From a virus: a stretch of 20,103 nucleotides of DNA. Shown in pieces: positions 6,868 to 14,340 of the stretch. The stretch lies in IMG/VR virus record IMGVR_UViG_3300042400_000399, positions 1 through 20,103 of that record; one strand, written 5' to 3'. The position numbers were made by a program, and so were the translations under genes. The notes beneath the pieces were generated by a model, which searched no databases, had not been told where the DNA came from, and worked only from the letters and a program-made list of their open reading frames with translations. Positions within the stretch are counted from its first letter, which is position 1. Each line of letters starts with the position of its first letter.

Positions 6868-7517
6868 AAATAAGACTTGTATCATGCAACTTTGGAGATA
6901 ATCAAAGTCTTATTATTAACAATCAAGAAGATATTGACAGTTTAAGTGTTGATATTAAAATATACAATGACTCAAACACACCATCAAGGTTATTGAGCAT
7001 GCATCCAAGGTTAAAGGGTAAAATACCTAAAATGTTAGAATGGATTTCGGCACCTGGTTATGATTATTACATTTGGGTTGACTCAAAGTTTACTTTAAAT
7101 AACGGTATAATTCAAACCCTTATTAATCAATTAGGCGATGCTGAGATAGGTTTGTTTAATCATTCACATAGAGATAGCATACAAACTGAATTAGAGTTTG
7201 TAAACACTTTAATTAAAGAGGGTAACCATTATTTAAATAGCAGATACGTTGGCGAACACATGGATAAACAAGTGGAGGATTATTTAAGCGATAATACATT
7301 TGTAGATGATAAGTTATTTGCTGCGGGTTGTTTTATTTATTCAAGCAAGTTGGTTAAAAATACTGAATATAATTTATTAAAAGAATGGTTTTTTCACAAT
7401 AACATTTATTCAGTTCAAGACCAATTAAGTTTACCATATTTATTACATAAGTTTAAAACAAAATATATTACCTTTGACTTTGATTTATTGAATACAGAAT
7501 TAATGAATTATAATTAA
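6864..7517 (+). CDS. DUF616 (TOD1/MUCI70)-like glycosyltransferase
   Basis: A 217-aa protein. R-L-L-S-M-H-P-R-L-K-G-K-I-P (42-55) followed by Y-D-Y-Y-I-W-V-D-S-K (66-75) is the pattern of DUF616/TOD1-type putative glycosyltransferases: a run of basic residues before a hydrophobic strand ending in W-V-D-S-K, where the Asp would be the metal or donor ligand. G-L-F-N-H-S-H-R (about 95-102) and a later Q-D-Q-L-S-L-P-Y (about 191-198) match the acceptor and catalytic acid region of related GT-A enzymes. Its ATG overlaps the methyltransferase stop (ATGA at 6864-6867), so the two are probably made together. Donor and acceptor are unknown. Coding A/T content is high, as in the methyltransferase, which fits recent acquisition. 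Confidence 0.6.
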   Translation: MKIRLVSCNFGDNQSLIINNQEDIDSLSVDIKIYNDSNTPSRLLSMHPRLKGKIPKMLEWISAPGYDYYIWVDSKFTLNNGIIQTLINQLGDAEIGLFNHSHRDSIQTELEFVNTLIKEGNHYLNSRYVGEHMDKQVEDYLSDNTFVDDKLFAAGCFIYSSKLVKNTEYNLLKEWFFHNNIYSVQDQLSLPYLLHKFKTKYITFDFDLLNTELMNYN

Positions 7518-7521
7518 AACC

Positions 7522-7881
7522 ATGCCAATACTTAACTGCCTAACAAGCTACACCCAAGACATTAGCGGATGCGCTGAAACATTAGAATTTAGTTCACCGA
7601 CATTTACAAACGATACTAACTACGTTATTAAGTTTACCTATTCTAACGGATGGGTGCTTAAAAAAGATGTAACAAGCGGACTATACGATGCAGTCATTGA
7701 AATGAACAACAACGGATTTTGGAACATCGGCACTGGCATCGTAAAGGTTGAAATTCTAAATGGCTGCGATGTCACAAATTTTGACATTTGCGGCACCGTT
7801 TATTCATCGATTACACTTAACTTCATAAACATAACTGAAGATGATACTATTGCCATTATCCCTTGTCCTTGTCCTGAATAG
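7522..7881 (+). CDS. Hypothetical small beta-rich protein, probably structural
   Basis: A 119-aa protein with no family I can name. It is predicted to be mostly beta strands, rich in Thr, Asn and Ile, with Cys at six places (residues 6, 17, 80, 90, 115, 117); the last two form C-P-C-P near the C-terminus. Strand-rich Cys-containing proteins of this style recur in the tail region downstream (genes at 11291 and 13456), so a virion or tail role is likely. It lies between the glycan cassette and the tail assembly genes. The position would also suit a small tail-tube or neck protein, but the motif evidence does not support a specific role. Confidence 0.6.
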   Translation: MPILNCLTSYTQDISGCAETLEFSSPTFTNDTNYVIKFTYSNGWVLKKDVTSGLYDAVIEMNNNGFWNIGTGIVKVEILNGCDVTNFDICGTVYSSITLNFINITEDDTIAIIPCPCPE

Positions 7882-8131
7882 CCTCGGTTGTTTAGGTGTT
7901 CATTGCCTAACGCGTGAGGGTATGTTATTCGAGCAAGCAGCAAACTATATTCGACATTACGTTGGTCACTATTGGAGCAAACCATTGTTTGATTGCCCGC
8001 CTTGTATGGCATCGGTTTGGGGTTTAATGGGTTGGTTATATTTTGTAACCGACTTGCACTTGTTACCTTACTTACTTATCCTATGTGGCCTTAACGCTTT
8101 GATATCTAAAATGTATTACCATGGAGATTGA
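7841..8131 (+). CDS. Small membrane protein with CPPC motif (DUF1360-like?)
   Basis: A 96-aa protein. The ATG at 7841 overlaps the previous gene by 41 bp but supplies a hydrophobic N-terminal segment (residues 2-22), either a signal anchor or the first membrane helix. F-D-C-P-P-C-M-A-S-V-W-G (50-61) leads into two further hydrophobic stretches (57-71 and 75-89). A CxxC just before a membrane helix with a following Trp resembles the DUF1360 family, and similar small proteins occur in Bacteroidota phages. An alternative start is the ATG at 7922, which would remove the first hydrophobic segment. A holin-like role is conceivable from size and topology, but the CPPC motif is not typical of holins. 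Confidence 0.6.
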   Translation: MILLPLSLVLVLNSLGCLGVHCLTREGMLFEQAANYIRHYVGHYWSKPLFDCPPCMASVWGLMGWLYFVTDLHLLPYLLILCGLNALISKMYYHGD

Positions 8132-8321
8132 AGATGCACATAAGTTTCTGCTATCACTTGGCTACACTTACACCGGTCAAACGTGCGGATGTGGAGGCAG
8201 TGCAAAGAAGCGCACGTATAATAAAGTAGACAATAAAGTAATAATTAACTTAAGAACTAAACACTATACCCATAACAATGAACTTCCGAAACCTATTCAA
8301 GAACTTACCACCAACTTATAA
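8121..8321 (+). CDS. Small basic protein with CGCGG motif
   Basis: A 66-aa protein overlapping its neighbours on both sides (11 bp with the membrane protein, 44 bp with the chaperone gene). The N-terminal M-E-I-E-D-A-H-K-F-L-L-S-L-G-Y is probably a short helix. C-G-C-G-G-S-A-K-K-R (22-31) follows and could bind a metal or make a turn, then a basic strand K-V-D-N-K-V-I-I-N-L-R (35-45). No family recognised. An 18-aa microprotein at 18206 also carries a CxxCGG stretch, so Cys-Gly knots recur in this genome. The long overlaps make the annotation less certain than for its neighbours. Confidence 0.5.
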   Translation: MEIEDAHKFLLSLGYTYTGQTCGCGGSAKKRTYNKVDNKVIINLRTKHYTHNNELPKPIQELTTNL

Positions 8322-8868
8322 ATCTGAATTCCCACTTGAATTCGCGTTCAAGTGTGGAGGCGTTGACTACTTTGAGTTTGTCGATAAAAACAACCTACCA
8401 TACGAACGTGGGTTGGAAGCGTTAACATTCTACCAAGAAATGCAGAACGGTGTCACAAACGATTACATAAAGAATTATAACGCGGCAATGAGCAAGTTGT
8501 TAAGTGATCCAAAGAAAATCAACCTCAACGAAATCATTAAACTGCAAATGCGATTCGAGGAGCGTTGTAACTTCATTATAAGCAAGGATATAATCTATAA
8601 GGTTGCTTCGGTTGCGTTTGTAGATAAGAGTGAGCCATTGACACGTTATGACTTTAAGGCCAACGAAAAAAAGATTAAGAACTGGAAAGAGAATGCAGGC
8701 GATAGTTTTTTTTTGTCAATGCCAATAAAGAAATTAGTTCCGTTTTTAGCGAAGTCAGGCGACACTTCCCTGACGTATTTGGCGATAGTGGAAAAAGTCG
8801 AGCAGATTCAACGGGATATAGTTTCGTTACAGACATTAGGGATGGAATTGCAAGCCGAGAAAGATTAA
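8278..8868 (+). CDS. Tail assembly chaperone, frame-0 product (196 aa)
   Basis: A mostly helical 196-aa protein directly upstream of the tape measure, where tail assembly chaperones normally sit. It has no catalytic motif. The region at residues 170-192 (V-E-K-V-E-Q-I-Q-R-D-I and onward) is predicted amphipathic. Codons 143-146 read through a run of nine T (8706-8714), a slippery sequence that allows a fraction of ribosomes to shift to the -1 frame, as in the G/GT pair of lambda-like phages. This frame-0 product would be the abundant short form. Its start at 8278 overlaps the previous gene by 44 bp. Assignment rests on position, the slippery run and the intact -1 extension, not on sequence similarity. 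Confidence 0.7.
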   Translation: MNFRNLFKNLPPTYKSEFPLEFAFKCGGVDYFEFVDKNNLPYERGLEALTFYQEMQNGVTNDYIKNYNAAMSKLLSDPKKINLNEIIKLQMRFEERCNFIISKDIIYKVASVAFVDKSEPLTRYDFKANEKKIKNWKENAGDSFFLSMPIKKLVPFLAKSGDTSLTYLAIVEKVEQIQRDIVSLQTLGMELQAEKD

Positions 8869-8987
8869 AGATTACCGTATTAAAATATTTACCCGCGAAT
8901 TATCAAATTAATTTACTAAATTTGTGGGATTTCTTTTTCTTTGCTAATGAGGCAAAGAAGCCACAACCAAAAACGCCTAAAAAGTAA
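8278..8987 (+). CDS. Tail assembly chaperone, long -1 frameshift product (about 236 aa)
   Basis: The -1 frame has a TAG at 8703-8705, becomes open exactly at the T-run and continues to TAA at 8985-8987. It has no ATG or GTG, and its only TTG is near its 3' end, so it is reachable only by a shift. If slippage is on T-TTT-TTT at 8706-8712, the fused protein keeps 145 frame-0 codons and gains 91, about 236 residues. The extension looks like real protein: it has S-S-V-F-S-E-V-R-R-H-F-P-D-V-F-G near its start and N-L-L-N-L-W-D-F-F-F-F-A-N near its end, then a Lys/Pro-rich tail. About 50 codons overlap the frame-0 reading, so both frames are constrained. In known systems the long form binds the tape measure. 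Confidence 0.7.
8706..8714 (+). promoter_or_regulatory. Slippery T9 run for programmed -1 ribosomal frameshift
   Basis: Nine consecutive T lie where the -1 frame first becomes open (its TAG is at 8703-8705). They satisfy the X-XXY-YYZ rule with all-U codons (T-TTT-TTT). I did not find a clear downstream pseudoknot by eye. Homopolymer runs can slip by themselves, also at transcription, and slippage in either process would give the fused protein. Confidence 0.65.
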
Positions 8988-8993
8988 TGGCAG

Positions 8994-11294
8994 TTGGAAA
9001 ACGTAATAATTAAATTCGTTGCAGACACTTCAGGACTTGAGCCTGCTATAAAGCAACTTGAGTTACTTGGTAAGATAAGCAAAGATGATGCGGCCGCGTT
9101 TGCTCAAGTAAACAATGAGCAAAAGGAATTCATTCAAAACTTAAATAAATCCACAACTGAAATGGGCAAGTTGTCCAGTGAAGTCGATGGGCTTATGGCT
9201 GAGATTCAAGCGGGTGTGATGGAAGGATTTGCTGACCATTTAGCTGAGGTCACCAAAGAAACCAAGCAAGCGGGTGGCGGCTTCAAGTCAATGAAGCAGG
9301 AGTTGAAAGAATTAAAGGCCCAGATTAGTAGTGGGTCATTAGGCGAAAAGGAATTAAGAGAAGCCACAAAACGCGCGGCAGAGTTAACCGATACGATTGG
9401 CGATGTTAACGATAAGGTTAAGGCATTAGCAAGCGACACAAAGCGAATTGATGCGGTTGTGACTGCGTTTAGAGGAATAGCGGCAGCGGCTTCGGTTGCT
9501 GCGGGTGCTGCATCATTGTTTGGAGGAGAGAACGAGAAGTTAACTAAAACATTAGCGCAAGCTCAAGGTGCGATGGCATTGTTGCAAGGTGTACAAGAAT
9601 TAGCAAACATAGCCACAACTGAGGGTGCATTGAGAACAATGGTGTTGGATGGGGCGCAAAAGGCGGTGACTGTTAGTGCAAGAGTAATGGGTACAAGCAT
9701 AGCGACTGCATCTGCGGTTGCAACTGCTGGATTAACTTTATTGATTGCGGGTATAGCTTATTTGGTTACCGAAATGATATTTGCAGAAGATGAAACCGCA
9801 AAGTTAGAAAAAAAACTTGCTACACTTGGCGCTAACAATGAATTGATTGAAAAGAATAATAAAATACGTGCTGAATTAATTAAAGATGCACGTGAGCGTG
9901 AATTGGCATTGTTAAGGCAATCATACGAAAAGGAAAAATCCGATTTGATGAAAAGCCAAGCCGATGGAGCAGTTATTGAAGAAAACACTATTTTATTGTT
10001 TAAGAAATTTAAACAAGAAGAGGCTGATATAAATGATAAGTACAATAAACAAAAAGCCGATGCAGATAAAGCAGCCCGCCAAAAGGCAGCACAAGATAAA
10101 AAGATTGCTGATAATAAAGCATTGCAAGATTTAAAGGCAGCTAACGATAAATCACTACAAGATAGATTGCGACAAATACGTGAAGAAATGGCGGCTAATC
10201 AATTAGCAATCGAGTCTTCCACATCAATTACAGAACAAGCGGCTTACTTTGAAAAATTAACTAAATTAAAGAAAGAACAATTTTTTTTAACTCAAGATTT
10301 TACTGATAGCGAATTAATTTTAAAGTACGAACAATTTGACAAAGAATATACTGCATTTGTTAGGATGTTGGTGGATAAAAAATACGCCCAAGATGACTAT
10401 TACGATGCCGATTTAGAAGCGTGGGCAGCAGCCGCACAAAAAAAACAAGATGATGAAAAAGCGGCAGCAGCAAAAACAGCAGCCGAAGACAAAATAAGGA
10501 GAGAACAAGCAATAAAGGAATACACTCAATTTGCCATTGAACAAGCGCAAGTTATTTCCGACACTATCTTTACTATCAACCAACAAAATAGAGATGCCGA
10601 AACTGCATCGATATTAGAGTCACTTAGCATGCGTAAAGATGCCGAGTTAGCAAATAAGAATTTAACCGATGCACAACGCTTGCAGATTGAAGCGCGCTAT
10701 CAACAACAAGAGGCACAAATAAAACAACGCGCGTGGGAGGCACAGAAGCAAGCCGATTTAGCACAAGCAATTATTAACACTGCTTTAGCAGTTACTAAGG
10801 CATTTGCAACAGTTCCACCGCCTGCTAACATATTCGCTGCGGCTGCCGCTGGGGTTGCAGGAGCGGCACAAATAGCCATCATTAGTTCTACACAACCGCC
10901 AAAGTTTGCCGATGGTGGTATGGTAGGCGGTCAATTGCATTCAAGTGGAGGCACATTGATTGAGGCTGAGCGAGGCGAATACGTAATCAATAGACAATCA
11001 ACCTCAGATTATTTGCCATCGTTAAAGGTGCTTAATAGTGGCGAGGTTGAGCCAACATTTGCAAACAATATCTTAACTGCATTAGCCAACGGAACATTCG
11101 ACCTTGCCGCACAATTTCAAACCAAACAGAGTGCAAGTAGTGATGGCATAAACTACGATAAGTTAGATCGCATTATGGCAAAGCACAAATCGAATCTTAA
11201 TGTCAATATTGATGAGCAAGGATTAACAACATTTTTGCTTAAAGAAAATAGCCGCGTTGAATTTAGAAACAAAAAAATGAGATACAGAGCATGA
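8994..11294 (+). CDS. Tail tape measure protein
   Basis: A 766-aa protein. It begins (TTG start) with E-N-V-I-I-K-F-V-A-D-T-S-G-L, the usual opening of tape measures. Residues 1-150 are helical and coiled-coil. Hydrophobic stretches at about 161-176 and 234-263 match the membrane-active segments of tape measures. Long Lys/Glu/Ala coiled coil follows (about 265-610). The C-terminal F-A-D-G-G-M-V-G-G (637-645) and the G-G-T-L-I-E-A-E-R-G-E-Y-V-I-N segment after it are typical of Bacteroidota phage tape measures. It sets tail length and helps DNA ejection; at roughly 0.15 nm per residue it would specify a tail near 115 nm (inference). There is no in-frame ATG near the start: a TAATG at 8985-8989 opens only an 8-codon frame. 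No sheath gene is seen, so a siphovirus-like tail is likely. Confidence 0.88.
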   Translation: MENVIIKFVADTSGLEPAIKQLELLGKISKDDAAAFAQVNNEQKEFIQNLNKSTTEMGKLSSEVDGLMAEIQAGVMEGFADHLAEVTKETKQAGGGFKSMKQELKELKAQISSGSLGEKELREATKRAAELTDTIGDVNDKVKALASDTKRIDAVVTAFRGIAAAASVAAGAASLFGGENEKLTKTLAQAQGAMALLQGVQELANIATTEGALRTMVLDGAQKAVTVSARVMGTSIATASAVATAGLTLLIAGIAYLVTEMIFAEDETAKLEKKLATLGANNELIEKNNKIRAELIKDARERELALLRQSYEKEKSDLMKSQADGAVIEENTILLFKKFKQEEADINDKYNKQKADADKAARQKAAQDKKIADNKALQDLKAANDKSLQDRLRQIREEMAANQLAIESSTSITEQAAYFEKLTKLKKEQFFLTQDFTDSELILKYEQFDKEYTAFVRMLVDKKYAQDDYYDADLEAWAAAAQKKQDDEKAAAAKTAAEDKIRREQAIKEYTQFAIEQAQVISDTIFTINQQNRDAETASILESLSMRKDAELANKNLTDAQRLQIEARYQQQEAQIKQRAWEAQKQADLAQAIINTALAVTKAFATVPPPANIFAAAAAGVAGAAQIAIISSTQPPKFADGGMVGGQLHSSGGTLIEAERGEYVINRQSTSDYLPSLKVLNSGEVEPTFANNILTALANGTFDLAAQFQTKQSASSDGINYDKLDRIMAKHKSNLNVNIDEQGLTTFLLKENSRVEFRNKKMRYRA

Positions 11295-13456
11295 ATTGGA
11301 AGTTCACATTAATAGACAGTTCAAGTGTTTCGACCGTTGTTGAATCGCCAGTTGGTTGGAATGGTATTGGTGGCAACTTAACACGTAACATTGTGCATCA
11401 TGGCATCAATATAAACATCTCAACTGATTCATTCGAGTGGGTTGGTGAAGCTTATGATTTACTTTACACAGAGTATCAAACCAATGGCGCCAATGGTCAA
11501 TACCAAGTGCAAATCGATTACGAATGTGCAGAGGGCGATGGTTATACTAACTACTTTATTGGTGCATTTGACTTCAATACATTTGAAAGACAATGTGCTG
11601 ACTATTGCTTTATTAAGTTAAGCGTTACTGCATCAAAGTGCACCGATGTGTTTATGAGTAGAATGGGTCAAGATGTTGACATTGAATCAACAACTAACTT
11701 TGATGGGCAAGCGATTACACCACCGTTGTTAAGGGTATTAAACATTGAGGGGCAAGATATATTGTTGCAGAATACTGCAAACAATAATGATGGTGAAAAT
11801 ACTTTACTTACAATTCCACTTGGTTTTTTTAGATCAGCTATCCCAGTTTATTTGCCAAATAATCCAATAATTGAATTTGGAGAATGGAATATAAATAATG
11901 TTAGCCCTGCAGTTATAAATGCAAATACTTATGGATATCCTGCATCAGCAGATGAAATACAAAATTCATTTAATTTTATTTATTTATATCAGTCTAAAAA
12001 AAATGAATGTATAGACCAAGTTAATTATAGTTGGAGAACAAAAGGAGTTTTTAAATTAATAGCAAATTCTACTGGTACTTTAGTAAGTTTATTATTAAGA
12101 GTACAACAAGTAGACCCATTAACTGGTGTATTTACTGATTTTGGTAGTGTTATAATAGCAAGCGGTGTTGCATTGCCAGGTGGTGTAATTGTATCATTTA
12201 ATTTTGATGAAAGTAACACAGGCACTTTTACAAATGGAAATACTAATAATTATGTTATTTTTAGTTGGTTTGTTGAATTAGCTGTTGGTGATATTTCAGC
12301 AGTACAAATTGATTATGATGCAGGCGATGTTAACTATTTCAATATGGATGCAAATAGTGAATGTTTTGCATCAGTTGCCACATCAGTTTATTTGCCTGAG
12401 TTGTTAAAGTTTCTCCCAACTGCATACATGGACACAGATTGTCCATCGGTAGTTATGGAAGAGGAATTAAATCAATGTTTAGATTTTTATCAAATAACTA
12501 AGGGCTCATTTATTCGCCAAGTAACTGAGCCAAGTGTGCCAAAATTATTTGTATCATACGAATATTTATTTGAGCAATGCAGAAAGATATTTAACATCGG
12601 TTGGGGGTTTGACAACAACGAAACTGAATTAAAGATTGCACGTATTGAACACTTTTATAAGTCAACAATTGTTGTCGATGTCGGATTAGTTGACAAAGCT
12701 ATATTCACAACCGCAAAAGATTTGATTTACGGAACGATAATGGTTGGATATAACAAGTGGGAAGCCGAAGAGTTTAACGGGCTTGATGAGATGAATACCG
12801 AGCGACAATATCGCAGAAACATAGACTCAAACCCAACTGAGTTAGACCTAATGGCTGATATCATAAGTGCAGGATATACGATTGAGGTAACACGCAGAAA
12901 AAATCAAGCCGAAACGGGAACAAGTGACTGGCGTTATGATGATGACTTGTTTATTATTAATTCAGAAACTATTGATGGTTTTTTATACGCGATAAGAGGC
13001 GTTGACAATGGGGCTGCAAACATCTATTCGCCTGCAACACGAATGAACTACGTGCTTACACCAGTGCGCAACTTGTTGAGGTGGTTTAAATCTATTGCCG
13101 CAGCTACACCGATAGCGACAAATGAGTCGCAAATCTTTACAAGCGGCACTGGTAATTACATTGCAACGGGTGAAATGACCGCAACTTGTCAAATCGAAAA
13201 CCAACCTATAACAGAAAACGCAACGATAAGCACTGCGATAATGGGCGATGTATATTATGAAACACCGATTTGGAAGACTGAATATGTAACCTTTACCGCA
13301 CCGTTTTCGATGGCAGACTTTGAAGATGTTAAAGTAAATCCTTATGGTGCAATTCGTTTTAGATGCTCAGACACTTACTATATTGGTAACATTGTCGAAA
13401 TCAATCACGATCCGAATGAGGGCTTAGCAGAATTTAAACTTTTAATTAGAAGATAA
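11291..13456 (+). CDS. Large tail or baseplate protein (distal tail candidate)
   Basis: A 721-aa protein immediately after the tape measure, overlapping its stop by ATGA (11291-11294). Position and size suit a distal tail or baseplate component. The N-terminal 150 residues (M-N-W-K-F-T-L-I-D and onward) are beta-rich with several Cys. A central block (about residues 165-375) is noticeably richer in A/T at DNA level and looks like a beta-sandwich insert. The C-terminal half includes C-R-K-I-F-N-I-G-W-G-F-D and E-L-K-I-A-R-I-E-H-F-Y, which resemble a hub-like fold in similar phages. No enzymatic motif is visible. The assignment is positional, and a receptor-binding function of the insert is speculation. 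Confidence 0.6.
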   Translation: MNWKFTLIDSSSVSTVVESPVGWNGIGGNLTRNIVHHGININISTDSFEWVGEAYDLLYTEYQTNGANGQYQVQIDYECAEGDGYTNYFIGAFDFNTFERQCADYCFIKLSVTASKCTDVFMSRMGQDVDIESTTNFDGQAITPPLLRVLNIEGQDILLQNTANNNDGENTLLTIPLGFFRSAIPVYLPNNPIIEFGEWNINNVSPAVINANTYGYPASADEIQNSFNFIYLYQSKKNECIDQVNYSWRTKGVFKLIANSTGTLVSLLLRVQQVDPLTGVFTDFGSVIIASGVALPGGVIVSFNFDESNTGTFTNGNTNNYVIFSWFVELAVGDISAVQIDYDAGDVNYFNMDANSECFASVATSVYLPELLKFLPTAYMDTDCPSVVMEEELNQCLDFYQITKGSFIRQVTEPSVPKLFVSYEYLFEQCRKIFNIGWGFDNNETELKIARIEHFYKSTIVVDVGLVDKAIFTTAKDLIYGTIMVGYNKWEAEEFNGLDEMNTERQYRRNIDSNPTELDLMADIISAGYTIEVTRRKNQAETGTSDWRYDDDLFIINSETIDGFLYAIRGVDNGAANIYSPATRMNYVLTPVRNLLRWFKSIAAATPIATNESQIFTSGTGNYIATGEMTATCQIENQPITENATISTAIMGDVYYETPIWKTEYVTFTAPFSMADFEDVKVNPYGAIRFRCSDTYYIGNIVEINHDPNEGLAEFKLLIRR

Positions 13457-14340
13457 TGGCAGCGATATTAAACATACCAAATAGTTTTGTAACCTTTTAT
13501 AACTTGGCGAATGACTTAGGCATACCCGAGTATGTAACTGATACCGAATGCGGAATTCAAAAAGACTTTTGCTTACCTATTTATGATGAAAAAGATTTAG
13601 CTTTTCAAGTAAACATTGCATCAAGTGAAGTATTGACTTCTGCCAATATAGATGTTCAATTAATACCCGCATCAGGAACGGGAATAACCTTAACTGGGTA
13701 TAGCATTTCAGTTGTGGCTAATGGCATTTATGGAGGCTCAATACCGATTTATAATATTTATATTAACTTTTTTGGGAGTGATTTAACTAATGGAATAAGT
13801 GAGGGCGATTGTTTTCAAATAGGTATGCTTACGGGTGGCAGTATTGATTTAGCATATTTTGTATCCAACCAATGCTTTAAAAAAGTTAACGATAAATGTT
13901 TAAGCACTAAACTTGAATACATAAACACATCTAACGCTTTTGGGTTTGTTTATAGAGCATTTGGCACGTTTCCAAACATAGCATTGACAATAAATAGAAT
14001 CCGTTTACCATTATACTTTAAAGAGCCAAACATTAGCAGCGACAAAACTGTTTACGTTCGACCTGATGGAAGCCGCCAACTATTATCGGCGCGATTGGCA
14101 AAGCGTTATAAAGGTTATGTAGATGAAGTGCCAGAGGAAGTGCATCAAAACTTAGTAATTGCATTGAATCACGATGGCATTTACTTCACACCCGAAAACT
14201 TTACAACTCAAATACAAGCACGATTTGAGGATGAGTATAACAATAATTATCCCGAAATAATGCAAAACGTAAACATTTGGAGCTCAGATTTTAGTATATT
14301 TGAAACGCCATTTAACAACTTTAATTCAAACTGCGAATGA
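13456..14340 (+). CDS. Hypothetical tail-associated structural protein
   Basis: A 294-aa protein whose ATG overlaps the stop of the large tail protein (TAATG at 13454-13458). It is beta-rich, with N-terminal T-E-C-G-I-Q-K-D-F-C (about 31-40) and further Cys residues, a style shared with the preceding gene. The C-terminal part (about 195-280) is different: V-Y-V-R-P-D-G-S-R-Q-L-L-S-A-R-L-A-K-R-Y, then Y-V-D-E-V-P-E, a charged mixed segment that could contact another tail protein. No family recognised. Position suggests a tail tip or baseplate protein. The 3' end overlaps the GT8-like gene by ATGA. Confidence 0.6.
   Translation: MAAILNIPNSFVTFYNLANDLGIPEYVTDTECGIQKDFCLPIYDEKDLAFQVNIASSEVLTSANIDVQLIPASGTGITLTGYSISVVANGIYGGSIPIYNIYINFFGSDLTNGISEGDCFQIGMLTGGSIDLAYFVSNQCFKKVNDKCLSTKLEYINTSNAFGFVYRAFGTFPNIALTINRIRLPLYFKEPNISSDKTVYVRPDGSRQLLSARLAKRYKGYVDEVPEEVHQNLVIALNHDGIYFTPENFTTQIQARFEDEYNNNYPEIMQNVNIWSSDFSIFETPFNNFNSNCE

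Noticed and set aside
8917-8924. TAAATTTG resembling a -7 box upstream of the tape measure
   Set aside because: It lies inside the -1 frameshift coding extension, has no -33 partner and is about 70 bases from the tape measure start; probably coincidence.
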